From positions 62,001 to 126,000 of the forward strand of contig NZ_JABGCG010000009.1 in NCBI RefSeq assembly GCF_019799925.1: 64,000 bases of DNA. The letters are read 5' to 3'. The number at the start of each line of letters is the position of its first letter. Within the stretch, counting starts at the first letter, position 1. The notes beneath the pieces were generated by a model. That model was not told the origin of the DNA, did not search any database, and saw only the letters and a list, made by a program, of their open reading frames with translations. The position numbers were made by a program, and so were the translations under genes. This document shows, piece by piece, positions 1-8,152 of the stretch. Origin of the DNA: Blastococcus sp. CPCC 205250. GTDB taxonomy: Bacteria; Actinomycetota; Actinomycetes; Mycobacteriales; Geodermatophilaceae.

Positions 1-455
1 ATGTTGCCGTAGCCGACGATGCCCAGCGTCCGCCCGCGCACCTCGTGGCTGCCCGACGCCGACTTGTCCCAGGTGCCGGCGTGCAGGGCGCGGTCCCGGT
101 CGAGCAGCCGCCGGGCCAGGGCGATGATCTCGGCCAGCGCGAGCTCCACGACGCTGCGGGTGTTGGAGTACGGCGCGTTGAACACCGCGACCCCGCTCGT
201 GGCCGCGGTCGCCAGGTCGATCTGGTTGGTGCCGATGCAGAAGGCGCCGACGGCGACCAGGTCGGGACGGCGGCGCAGGACCTCGGCGGTCACCTGGGTC
301 TTCGACCGGATGCCGAGGACGTCGACCCCGTCGAGGGCGGCGACGAGGTCCGCCTCGTCGAGCGCCCCCCGCAGCGACTCCACCTCGTAGCCGGCGGACG
401 TCAGCGCCTCCGTCGCGACCTGGTCGATGTTCTCCAGCAGCAGTGCCCTCGGCAC
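1..455 (-). CDS. serA: D-3-phosphoglycerate dehydrogenase, N-terminal part (runs off the window)
   Basis: Oxidises 3-phosphoglycerate with NAD, the first step of serine synthesis in the cytoplasm. About 151 codons are visible and the gene continues past base 1. The protein begins (V)PRALLLENIDQVATEAL and contains IRSKTQVTAEVL, GAFCIGTNQIDL and the conserved FNAPYSNTRSVVELALAE, then GRTLGIVGYGN at the edge, which is the start of the NAD-binding Rossmann motif of 2-hydroxyacid dehydrogenases. The GTG start at 453-455 has a strong ribosome binding site (GAGGAGGG) about 9 bases upstream. The GTN-x-DL and SNTRSV motifs fit SerA better than other family members. Whether a C-terminal ACT domain exists cannot be seen. 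Confidence 0.9.
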   Translation of the reverse strand, partial: MPRALLLENIDQVATEALTSAGYEVESLRGALDEADLVAALDGVDVLGIRSKTQVTAEVLRRRPDLVAVGAFCIGTNQIDLATAATSGVAVFNAPYSNTRSVVELALAEIIALARRLLDRDRALHAGTWDKSASGSHEVRGRTLGIVGYGN

Positions 456-621
456 GTCTCGGCCCTCCTCGACCACAGCCCGCCGGCACGCCCCTGTGGG
501 CGCGCTCTGCGGCTCACCGTCCCCCCGACCGCGGTCGGCGCTGACGCGGACGGAACGGACGGCGTCGCGAGGAGTATTCCGGCTCGCCGATCGACGCGGC
601 GCACGGCCCGGCGGAGGGCGG

Positions 622-2454
622 TCAGCCGCGGTGGACCACCCGCGGCGAGTCCGGCGCCGTCGTCAGCAGGGCGACCTCGGCCGCCCGGCGGTCGCGGACC
701 GCGGCCTGGTTGACGTAGCCCTTGTCGGTGATCTCCCCGGCGTCGAGCTGCGGGGGCTCGGTGAGCACGAGCACCCGCTCGACGCACTGGGACGAGCCCC
801 CGCCCTCGGCGGCCAGCCGCTGGAGGGTGGCGGCCAGCTCCGCCCGCAGGGACTCCTCCGGGACACCGTCGGCGTCCACCCGGTGGGTGTGGTCGGGATG
901 CAGCCACACCAGGGCCGTCACGCAGTCGCCGTCCTGGCCGCAGACGACCGCGTCGGTGAGCAGCCCCCGCGACGCTGACAGCAGCTGGGGCCGCAGCGTG
1001 CCGACGCTCACGAAGGTGCCGGTCATCAGCTTGAAGTCCTCTGCGATCCGGCCGCGGAACAGCAGCCCGGCGGTCGGGTCGTCCGGGTCGGCGAGGGCGA
1101 CGGCGTCGCCGGTGCGGAAGAACCCCTCCTCGTCGAAGGCGGCCGCGGTCAGGTCGGGCCGGCGGTGGTAGCCGGGGGTCACGTTGGCCCCGCGCACGCG
1201 GACCTCCCGCTTCTCCCCCACCGGGACCAGCGCGAGCTCCACCCCCGGCAGCGGCACCCCGAGGACGTCGCTGCGGGTGATCGGGAAGTGCGCCGAGGTG
1301 GCCGCCGGTGCGGTCTCGGTGAGTCCCCACGAGGTGGTCATCCGCATCCGCGCGCCGGAGGCGGCGGCCAGCTCCTCGATGCGGTCCCACAGCTGCTGCG
1401 GCAGCGCGGCGGCGGCGAAGAAGCCCAGCCGCAGCCGGCTGAAGAACGCCTGCGCGGCCGCCGGGTCCCGCTCCAGGTGCGGCAGCAGGGTGGCATAGCC
1501 GGCCGGCACGTTGAAGTAGATCGTCGGGCGGGCGTCGGCCAGGTTGCGGACGGTCCGCTCGACCATGCCCGGCGCGGGCCGGCCGTCGTCGATCCACAGC
1601 GTGCCGCCGTTGACCAGGACCATGTCCAGGTCGTGGCTGCCGCCGAAGGTGTGGCTCCAGGGCAGCCAGTCCAGCAGCACCGGCGGCTCGGTCTCGAGGA
1701 ACGGCCAGACCTGGCGCATCTGCTGCTGGTTGGCGCTGAGCATCCCGTGCGTCGTCAGCACGCCCTTGGGACTGCCGGTCGACCCGGACGTGAAGAGGAT
1801 CTTGGCGACGTCCTCCCGCCGGACGGCGGCGCAGCGGCGGTCGACCTCACCGGTCGGGTCGGCCCCGAACTCCGCCGGCGGGGTCGAGCCGGGCAGGTCG
1901 CCGTCCCGGCTCAGCACCGGCCGGTCCCCCGCCACCGCCGCCACCGCACCGGCGAAGGAGGGGTCCTCGGCGACGACGAGGCCGGGCTCGACGAGCTCCA
2001 CCATCGCGCGCAGCTTGCCGTGGTCCCGGCTCTGCAGCGAGTAGGCGACGCTGGTCGGCACCACCGGCGTCCCCACCGTCATCCCGGCCAGCAGGACCGC
2101 CAGGTGCAGCCGGCTGTTGCCCGACAGCACCATGACCGGCCGGTCGGCCAGCCCGCGGTCGAGCAGGCCCTGGGCCAGCCGGTCCACCAGGGCGCGCATC
2201 TCGCCCCAGGTCGTGCGCGCCCACTCCTCCCCGACCCGCTCGGCGACCAGCAGGCGGTCGGGATGCGCCTCGCTGTGCGCGCGGAAGGAGGTGATGACGC
2301 CGGCCGGGTGCTCGCGCAGCGGCTCGGTGGACCGCAGTAGCAGCCGCCCGTCGGGACGCTGCTCGGCCTCGATCCTCGGGGGGGCGAAGGTCGGTGGGCC
2401 CTCGCCCGTCCCCTCGGGCGCCAGCACGGCAGGAGCGGACCCATGACCCGGCAC
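622..2454 (-). CDS. AMP-dependent acyl-CoA ligase, feruloyl-CoA synthase-like
   Basis: Adenylate-forming enzyme (ANL superfamily) that should activate a carboxylic acid to its CoA thioester with ATP. The P-loop-like motif KILFTSGSTGSPKGV, the WGLTETAPAATS motif A5, the FFRTGDAVALAD hinge region and the late EITDKGYVNQ lysine motif are all present. The long GEWxTW-like start and the D/GxLWIDDGRP region resemble feruloyl-CoA synthases, which act in lignin-aromatic catabolism; the substrate is inferred. Start choice: an ATG at 2488-2490 has no well-placed ribosome site, and a TTG at 2517 lies in the putative operator. The GTG at 2452-2454 has GGGGAGG five bases upstream and is preferred, giving about 610 residues. 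It is divergent from the XRE-cupin regulator, which may control it. No hydratase or aldehyde dehydrogenase partner lies beside it. Confidence 0.8.
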   Translation of the reverse strand: MPGHGSAPAVLAPEGTGEGPPTFAPPRIEAEQRPDGRLLLRSTEPLREHPAGVITSFRAHSEAHPDRLLVAERVGEEWARTTWGEMRALVDRLAQGLLDRGLADRPVMVLSGNSRLHLAVLLAGMTVGTPVVPTSVAYSLQSRDHGKLRAMVELVEPGLVVAEDPSFAGAVAAVAGDRPVLSRDGDLPGSTPPAEFGADPTGEVDRRCAAVRREDVAKILFTSGSTGSPKGVLTTHGMLSANQQQMRQVWPFLETEPPVLLDWLPWSHTFGGSHDLDMVLVNGGTLWIDDGRPAPGMVERTVRNLADARPTIYFNVPAGYATLLPHLERDPAAAQAFFSRLRLGFFAAAALPQQLWDRIEELAAASGARMRMTTSWGLTETAPAATSAHFPITRSDVLGVPLPGVELALVPVGEKREVRVRGANVTPGYHRRPDLTAAAFDEEGFFRTGDAVALADPDDPTAGLLFRGRIAEDFKLMTGTFVSVGTLRPQLLSASRGLLTDAVVCGQDGDCVTALVWLHPDHTHRVDADGVPEESLRAELAATLQRLAAEGGGSSQCVERVLVLTEPPQLDAGEITDKGYVNQAAVRDRRAAEVALLTTAPDSPRVVHRG

Positions 2455-2519
2455 GATCGCCTCCCCGGAGACAGGTGTGACCCACGCCATCCCCTCATGC
2501 CGCGGGAGCCGGGTCAAGA

Positions 2520-2546
2520 TGGACGGCCGTCCAACAAGATGGACGG
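2520..2546. promoter_or_regulatory. Palindromic operator between the CoA ligase and XRE-cupin genes
   Basis: A perfect 14-base palindrome, TGGACGGCCGTCCA, lies at 2520-2533. A further half site TGGACGG (2540-2546) abuts the ATG of the regulator gene. The string AAGATGGACGG occurs twice, 19 bases apart. Position and symmetry suggest the binding site of the XRE-cupin protein itself, repressing its own gene and perhaps the divergent ligase gene. This is inference from symmetry and location. Confidence 0.55.
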
Positions 2547-3107
2547 ATGAGCGACGTGGGCACCGTCGGCCGGAACGTGCGGCGGCTCCGGACCGAGCGG
2601 CAGCTGAGCCTCGGCGCGCTGGCCGACCAGGCCGGGCTGGCCAAGCAGACGCTGGCCAACCTGGAGGGCGGCCGGGGCAACCCGACGGTCGAGACGCTGC
2701 TGGCCGTGGCGCGGGCCCTCGGCGTCGGGGCCACCTGGCTGCTCGCGGAGTGGGGCAGTCCGGTCGTGGTGCAGCGCGCCGGGAACGCCGCCTGGTCCGA
2801 CTCCGGCGGCGGCCGCCGCCGGGAGCTGGACGAGATCTACGGGACCGGCGAGGTGGTCACCTCCCTGGTCGAGCTCGGCGCGCCGGCCGCTGCCGCAGCC
2901 GCCCTCTCCCCCGGCACCCTGCTGCACGCCTACGTGGTGTCGGGCGAGGTGCTGGCCGGCCCCCTCGACGACCGGCACCGGCTGGGGGCCGGGGACTTCA
3001 TCCGCTTCCCCGCCGACGTGCCGCACCTGCTGGGCGCCGCGTCCGGCGCGGCGCTGGTCCACCTGGTGACGACGGTGCCGCGGGTCCAGCAGTTCCAGCC
3101 GCAGTGA
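2547..3107 (+). CDS. XRE-family transcriptional regulator with C-terminal cupin domain
   Basis: Cytoplasmic DNA-binding regulator of 186 residues. Residues about 8-65 form a helix-turn-helix of the XRE/Cro type (GRNVRRLRTERQLSLGALA, then GLAKQTLANLEGGRGNPTV). Residues about 110-183 form a cupin beta-barrel (LLHAYVVSGEVLAGPL, GDFIRFPADVPHLLGAA) that in this family usually senses a small ligand. The ATG at 2547 directly follows a half operator and has no good ribosome site, so the transcript may be leaderless. The divergent acyl-CoA ligase gene is the obvious candidate target. The ligand is unknown. Confidence 0.82.
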   Translation: MSDVGTVGRNVRRLRTERQLSLGALADQAGLAKQTLANLEGGRGNPTVETLLAVARALGVGATWLLAEWGSPVVVQRAGNAAWSDSGGGRRRELDEIYGTGEVVTSLVELGAPAAAAAALSPGTLLHAYVVSGEVLAGPLDDRHRLGAGDFIRFPADVPHLLGAASGAALVHLVTTVPRVQQFQPQ

Positions 3108-3116
3108 CGGCGGGGG

Positions 3117-3839
3117 CTACCGCGGCGCCAGGACGCAGAACTCGTTCCCGTCGGGGTCGGCCATCCCCACCGCACCGGGCACGCCGTGGCCGGCGCCGAG
3201 CCGGGTGGCCCCGAGGGCGACCAGCCGGTCGACCTCCGCCTGCTGGTCGTCACCGGGGCGGGGGGCGAGGTCGAGGTGCAGCCGCCGCCGTGCCGTCCTC
3301 GGCTCCGGCTGCTCCCCGCCCCAGGTGATCTTCGGCCCGCCGGCGGGTGAGCGGATGGCGGTCTCCTCGTCCTGGTCCCACACCAGCGGCCAGCCCAGCG
3401 CCTCGCTCCAGAAGTACCCGACCGCCTGGGACCCGTCGCAGGCCAGCGCGCCGACGAACCCGCAGTCGGCGAGGAAGCCGTTGCCCGCCTCGATGACGCA
3501 GAACTCGTTGCCCTCCGGGTCGGCGAGCACGACGTGCCCCTCCTCCGGACGCTGGCCGACGTCCTCGTGCCGGCCCCCCAGGTCCAGCGCCCGCGCCACC
3601 GTGCGCCGCTGGTCGTCGGGGGACGCGCTCGTCAGGTCCAGGTGCGCGTGGTTCTTGCCGGTCTTGAGCTCGTCGGTCGCGAGGAAGCGGAGCACGAAGC
3701 CGGTGTCGTCGGCCGGGAGGAGCTCGACGCCGTCGGCGGGGTCGCCGCGCTCCCCCCAGCCGAGGACGCCGGCCCAGAACCGCGCGAGCCGGCGGGGGTC
3801 GTGGGCGGCGACGCAGAGGGCGAGGAGGTCCACCGGCAT
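3117..3839 (-). CDS. Tandem VOC (glyoxalase/bleomycin resistance fold) protein
   Basis: Protein of 240 residues with two vicinal-oxygen-chelate modules, residues about 1-118 and 125-240. Each ends with nearly the same signature, LADPEGNEFCVIE and MADPDGNEFCVLA, so the protein is an internal duplication. Such proteins may act as dioxygenases, glyoxalases or drug-binding proteins; no substrate can be assigned. It converges with the XRE-cupin gene (9 bases between stops). The ATG at 3837-3839 lies six bases from a TAGCGT -10 element, so it is probably translated from a leaderless message. Confidence 0.82.
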   Translation of the reverse strand: MPVDLLALCVAAHDPRRLARFWAGVLGWGERGDPADGVELLPADDTGFVLRFLATDELKTGKNHAHLDLTSASPDDQRRTVARALDLGGRHEDVGQRPEEGHVVLADPEGNEFCVIEAGNGFLADCGFVGALACDGSQAVGYFWSEALGWPLVWDQDEETAIRSPAGGPKITWGGEQPEPRTARRRLHLDLAPRPGDDQQAEVDRLVALGATRLGAGHGVPGAVGMADPDGNEFCVLAPR

Positions 3840-3851
3840 CCGGCGACGCTA
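3837..3851 (-). promoter_or_regulatory. Leaderless promoter of the VOC gene
   Basis: On the minus strand TAGCGT (3846-3851) is followed after six bases (3840-3845) by the ATG. The spacing places the transcription start at or next to the start codon. Confidence 0.55.
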
Positions 3852-4051
3852 GGACGCCGCGCCGGCGCGGTCCACCGGGTATCGGACGTCACGGCGGACG
3901 CCGGCGGGGAGCCCCGGAGATCGCCGCCCGGTGTGATCCCGCTGACGTGAGTTGTGCGCCATCGATGCGGTGGCCGAGACTCGACGGGTCCGCGCGCCGA
4001 CCGACTCGGTGCCGAGGTGGGAACGCGGGCCGGGTGTGGGGGAAGGCGGCA

Positions 4052-6148
4052 GTGGACGAGTCCGCGGACCACGTGGCGATCGACGACCGCGAGGCCGACC
4101 GCCTCCGCGGTGAGCTGGCCATCGACGCCGCCGGCATCGGCACCTTCGACTGGGACCTGGTCACCGGGCGCCTGGACTGGGACGAGCGGCTCGTCGAGAT
4201 GTTCGGCTACGACGTGGCCGGCTTCGACGGCACCATCGAGGCGTTCACCTCGCGGCTGCATGCCGACGACGTCGACCGCGTCGCCGAGGAGCTGCGGGCG
4301 GCGATCGCGGCCTGCGGCGACTTCTCGTCGCTGTACCGCGTGTCCCGGCCCGACGGCGACGTCCGGCTCGTGTCGGCCCGCGGCCGCGTGCTGTGCGACC
4401 CCGAGGGCCGGCCGACCCGCCTGCTGGGCGCCGCCCACGACCTGACCGGCCAGCGCAGCGGCGACCCCGAGATCGTCCGGGTGCTCGAGGCGATGCCCGC
4501 CGGCTTCTACTCCCTCGACCTCGAGTGGCGGTTCACGCACGTCAACGCCGAGGCCGAGCGCCTGCTGGGCCGCGGCCGGGACGAGCTGCTCGGCGAGGTG
4601 ATCTGGTCGGCCTTCCCCGCCACGGTCGGCTCCGAGTTCGAGGACGCGTACCGCCGGGCGGTCGCCACCGACCGGCCGGTGTCCTTCGACGCCTACTACC
4701 CGGAGCCGCTCGACGGCTGGTACGAGCTGCGCGCGTGGCCCAGCCCGGACGGCCTGGCGGTGTACTTCCTCGAGGTGACCGGGCGGCGCCTGGCCCAGGA
4801 GCAGGCGCAGCGGGCCTCCGCCCGGATGGACGTGCTGGCGCGCGCCAGCCGTGAGCTCGCCGGCTCGCTGACCGGCGCGGTGGCCACCGAGCGCCTGCCG
4901 CGGCTGGCCGTGCCCGTCCTCGCCGACGCCTGCATCGTCAGCGTGCTGGACACCCACGGACACCCGGTCGACGTCGGCACCTGGCACACCGACCCCGGTC
5001 AGGGACCGCTGCTGGCGCGGTACGCCGCGGCCCGCCACGCCGTCCTGACGAACATCCCGCTCGCTGCGCGGATCATCACGACCGGGGACCGCGTCGTGCT
5101 GGACCGCACCGCGGCGCTGGCCGCGACCGCCGCCGGCGAGGCCCGGGACCTGCTGGCGCAGCTGGCCCCGACCACGGCCGCCGTGCTCCCCCTGCGCGGC
5201 CGGGACCGGACGCTGGGCCTGATGACGCTGCTCTACTCCGGCGGCCGGCAGCCGGCCGAGGAGGACCTCGCCGCCGCCGAGGACCTCGCCGACCGGGCCG
5301 GCCTCGCGCTGGACAACGCCCGCCTCTACGGCCAGCAGCGCCAGCTGGCCGAGCAGCTGCAGCTGAGCATGCTCACCGCTCCCCCGGAGCCCGACCACTC
5401 CGAGATCGTCGTGCGGTACCTGCCGGCCGCCGAGGCCGCCGCGGTCGGCGGCGACTGGTACGACGCGTTCCTCCAGGAGGACGGCGCGACGATGCTGGTC
5501 ATCGGCGACGTCGCGGGGCACGACACCGCCGCCGCGGCCGCCATGGGGCAGCTGCGCAGCCTGCTGCGCGGCATCGCCACCAGCTCCGACGCCGCTCCCG
5601 CCGAGGTGCTGTCGCGCCTGGACCGCTCCATGTCGCTGCTGCGGGTCGACACCCTCGCCACCGCCCTCATCGCGCGCGTCGAGCAGACACCCGAGGAGCG
5701 GCAGCGCGGCGTCACCCGGATGCGCTGGGCCAGCGCCGGGCACCTGCCGCCGTTCGTCGTCACTCCCGCGGGCGACGTCACGGCCGTGGCCGGCCCGCGG
5801 CCCGAACTCCTGCTCGGCGTCGACCCGACCGCCCGGCGCACCGACGGCGTCGTCACCCTGGACCGCGAGGCGACCGTCCTGCTGTACACCGACGGCCTCG
5901 TCGAGAGCCGCGTCGCCGACCTCGACGCCGGCCTCGACCGGCTCCGCGACGCGCTCGCCGAGCTGGCCCACCTCCCCCTGCAGGAGCTGTGCGACCAGCT
6001 GATCCAGCGCCTCGTCGAAGGGCGCCCGGACGACGACGTCGCCCTCGTCGCGATCCGGCTGCACCGCCAGGACCTCCCGCGCCCCGCGGAGGCCGGGCCG
6101 GTCTCCGTGCCGGACGGGCTCCCACCCGAGCCGGCGCCCAACGCCTGA
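4052..6148 (+). CDS. PAS-PAS-GAF-PP2C (SpoIIE-type) sensor phosphatase
   Basis: Signal-transducing serine phosphatase of about 698 residues, probably acting on an anti-sigma factor antagonist. In order: PAS domain 1 (about residues 20-115, AGIGTFDWDL to LLGAAHDLTG), PAS domain 2 (about 125-235, AMPAGFYSLDLEWRFTHVN), GAF domain (about 245-420, ending ALDNARLYGQQRQLAEQLQ) and a PP2C/SpoIIE domain. The phosphatase metal motifs GGDWYDAF, GDVAGHD, ASAGHLPP, YTDGLVE and DDDVALV are all intact, so it should be active. Two possible upstream starts exist (ATG 3947, GTG 4034); the GTG at 4052 has GGGGGAAGG just upstream and is preferred. No transmembrane segment is seen. A STAS-domain protein that could be a partner lies far away at 45.8-46.1 kb. 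Confidence 0.88.
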   Translation: MDESADHVAIDDREADRLRGELAIDAAGIGTFDWDLVTGRLDWDERLVEMFGYDVAGFDGTIEAFTSRLHADDVDRVAEELRAAIAACGDFSSLYRVSRPDGDVRLVSARGRVLCDPEGRPTRLLGAAHDLTGQRSGDPEIVRVLEAMPAGFYSLDLEWRFTHVNAEAERLLGRGRDELLGEVIWSAFPATVGSEFEDAYRRAVATDRPVSFDAYYPEPLDGWYELRAWPSPDGLAVYFLEVTGRRLAQEQAQRASARMDVLARASRELAGSLTGAVATERLPRLAVPVLADACIVSVLDTHGHPVDVGTWHTDPGQGPLLARYAAARHAVLTNIPLAARIITTGDRVVLDRTAALAATAAGEARDLLAQLAPTTAAVLPLRGRDRTLGLMTLLYSGGRQPAEEDLAAAEDLADRAGLALDNARLYGQQRQLAEQLQLSMLTAPPEPDHSEIVVRYLPAAEAAAVGGDWYDAFLQEDGATMLVIGDVAGHDTAAAAAMGQLRSLLRGIATSSDAAPAEVLSRLDRSMSLLRVDTLATALIARVEQTPEERQRGVTRMRWASAGHLPPFVVTPAGDVTAVAGPRPELLLGVDPTARRTDGVVTLDREATVLLYTDGLVESRVADLDAGLDRLRDALAELAHLPLQELCDQLIQRLVEGRPDDDVALVAIRLHRQDLPRPAEAGPVSVPDGLPPEPAPNA

Positions 6149-6266
6149 CCCCGGACGGCCCGACCGCCTGACCCCGGGCACCCGACCGCCCGAGCCCGGG
6201 ACACACGGCCGCCCGGCCGACGCCGACCGGCGGAACAGCGGCGGCCCGTCCCGTGCTGCACCCGCC

Positions 6267-7271
6267 GTGATCGACCCGGAGCTGCAGCTGTCGCTGCTGG
6301 ACCGGTCGCGCACCCGGATCGGCGAGCCCGACGCCTCGGCGCTCGCGGGGACGATCGACCGGGCGGGGTCCGCCGAGCGCCTGGGCTTCTCCCGGTTCTG
6401 GGTCGCCGAGCACCACGGTGTGCCGGGTGTCGCCGGCGCCGCCCCGGCGGTGCTGCTGGCCGCCCTCGCCGGCCGGACGAGCACGATCCGGCTCGGCGCG
6501 GCGGGCGTGATGCTGCCGCACCACCAGCCGCTGGTGGTGGCCGAGCAGTTCGCCACGCTCTCGGCGCTCGCGCCGGGCCGGGTCGACCTGGGGCTGGGCC
6601 GCTCCCCGGGCTTCACCGCGCCCGTGCGCCGCGCGCTGCGCGAGACCGAGCCGGACTTCGCCGCGGATCTCGCCGAGCTGCGTGGGTTCCTGACCGGGAC
6701 GGCGGAGATCACCCTGCGCCCGCAGCCGGCCGGGCCGGTGCCCCTGTACGTGCTGGCCACCGGCCGCGGCCTGCAGGTCGCCGCCGAGCTGGGGCTGCCG
6801 GTGGTGGTCGGCGGCCCGCTGCTCGGGATCGGCGGCGACCCGCAGCCGGGTCTCGACGCGCTGGCCGGCTACCGGCGCGCCTTCCGGCCCTCCGCGCAGC
6901 AGCCGCAGCCGCGGGTGGCGGTCAGCCTCGACGTGCTCGTCGCCGACACCGCCGCCGAGGCCGCCGACCTCCTGCTGCCCGAGGCGTGGGCGATGGCGCA
7001 GGCGCGCACCACCGGCACGTTCCCCCCGCTGGAGCCGGTGGCCGGGGTGCGGGCCGCCGCCCGCACCCCGCGCCAGCAGCAGTACCTGGAGCAGACCGCC
7101 GCGGCGGCCGTCGCCGGCACCCCCGCTCAGGTCGAGCGCCGGCTCGCCGAGCTGGTGGACCGGACCGGAGCCGCCGAACTGGTCGCCAGCAGCAGCACGC
7201 ACGACCGCGCCGCGCTGGCCGCCTCCGACGCGGCGCTGGCGGCGCTCTTCGCGCGGACGTCCGTCGCCTGA
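6267..7271 (+). CDS. LLM-class flavin-dependent oxidoreductase (MsnO8-like)
   Basis: Luciferase-like FMN- or F420-dependent monooxygenase of 334 residues. Family features include LGFSRFWVAEHHGVPGVAG near the start, TSTIRLGAAGVMLPHHQPL, the APGRVDLGLGRSPGF signature and a C-terminal PAQVERRLAELVDRTGAAEL. This subset is usually annotated MsnO8-like, substrate unknown. The GTG start at 6267 has no evident ribosome site. The 118-base gap upstream holds imperfect repeats of CCCGACCGCC-type sequence, with no clear promoter. Confidence 0.85.
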   Translation: MIDPELQLSLLDRSRTRIGEPDASALAGTIDRAGSAERLGFSRFWVAEHHGVPGVAGAAPAVLLAALAGRTSTIRLGAAGVMLPHHQPLVVAEQFATLSALAPGRVDLGLGRSPGFTAPVRRALRETEPDFAADLAELRGFLTGTAEITLRPQPAGPVPLYVLATGRGLQVAAELGLPVVVGGPLLGIGGDPQPGLDALAGYRRAFRPSAQQPQPRVAVSLDVLVADTAAEAADLLLPEAWAMAQARTTGTFPPLEPVAGVRAAARTPRQQQYLEQTAAAAVAGTPAQVERRLAELVDRTGAAELVASSSTHDRAALAASDAALAALFARTSVA

Positions 7272-7489
7272 CCCGCCCTCGTCACTGTCCGGCGACCGGG
7301 GAGCGCGGGCGGTTCCGCCGCGCCGAGTGAGACGTCGCGACCCGACAGCAGCGCGCAGCGCCCCCTCACCCGGCCCGGTCGCCGCCTCCTAGCCTCCCCG
7401 GACCGACACCGGACGGCTCGCACCGCCTCCCGTGGGACGGGGACGGACCGCCGCTCCTGTGCCGGCTCACGGGGGAACGGGGGAACGTG

Positions 7490-8152
7490 ATGCCGTCGAC
7501 GTCGTCGCGCCACCGGCGCCTGCTGGAGGACGCCAGCGCCCCGCGCATCCACGCGCGGCAGGTGCGGCGTCACCGGTGGGCCTGGCGCCTGAGCTGGCAG
7601 CTGCCGCTCCTGTTCGTGGCCGTCGTCGCGCTGTGGGCCTACGGGGCGACGACGACGTGGTCCGCGCGGTGGACGGCCCTCGGCAGCATGCTGCTGGTGG
7701 CCGCCGCGGCGATGGCCGTCGGAGGCCTGCTGGGGTTCCTGTTCGGGGTGCCCAAGGTGCTGAGCGAGGGGGGCGGCACCGACACAGCGGCGGAGCCGGG
7801 CGCACCCCCGGCGGTCCAGGGCACGGTGACCAACGCCGTCCGCGGCGGGGTCACCGCCAACACCAACCTGGAGCAGATCAGCGACTGGCTGACCAAGATC
7901 CTCGTGGGCGTGGGGCTGGTGCAACTGGGCCGGGCACCGGACGCATTCGGCCGTCTCGTCGGGAACCTCACCGACGCCTTCGGGATGCCGGCCGGCGCGC
8001 ACGTGATCGGCAGCGTCCTCGTGGCGTTCGCGGTCGTCGGCTTCCTCGACGCCTACCTGCTCACCCGCCTGGCCCTGACCGGCGCCTTCGACGACGTCGA
8101 GTCCCGCGCCCGTGTGCAGGACGATCCCCAGGAGGTGCTGGATGAGCCATGA
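7490..8152 (+). CDS. Multi-pass membrane protein, partner of the tandem hydrolase
   Basis: Protein of 220 residues with hydrophobic segments at about 36-56 (LPLLFVAVVALWAYGA), 66-88 (LLVAAAAMAVGGLLGFLFGV) and 171-196 (HVIGSVLVAFAVVGFLDAYL). A conserved-looking amphipathic stretch, NTNLEQISDWLTKILVGVGL, lies at about 126-144. I recall similar NTNLEQISDWLTK segments in membrane proteins near bacterial conflict genes, but this is memory and not tested here. No function is assigned. Its last 11 bases overlap the ATG of the hydrolase gene, so the two are translationally coupled. The start is ATG 7490 or the adjacent GTG 7487. A TAGCCT about 100 bases upstream may be the -10 element. Confidence 0.7.
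   Translation: MPSTSSRHRRLLEDASAPRIHARQVRRHRWAWRLSWQLPLLFVAVVALWAYGATTTWSARWTALGSMLLVAAAAMAVGGLLGFLFGVPKVLSEGGGTDTAAEPGAPPAVQGTVTNAVRGGVTANTNLEQISDWLTKILVGVGLVQLGRAPDAFGRLVGNLTDAFGMPAGAHVIGSVLVAFAVVGFLDAYLLTRLALTGAFDDVESRARVQDDPQEVLDEP

Noticed and set aside
2454..2517. TTG 2517 or ATG 2490 as start of the acyl-CoA ligase
   Set aside because: TTG would touch the operator region and neither start has a well-spaced ribosome site, whereas GTG 2454 has GGGGAGG five bases upstream.
3632..6760. Minus-strand open frame of 1042 codons across the PAS-PP2C and monooxygenase genes
   Set aside because: Antisense shadow of high-GC coding DNA; low-complexity translation, no domains, and the plus-strand genes have clear families.
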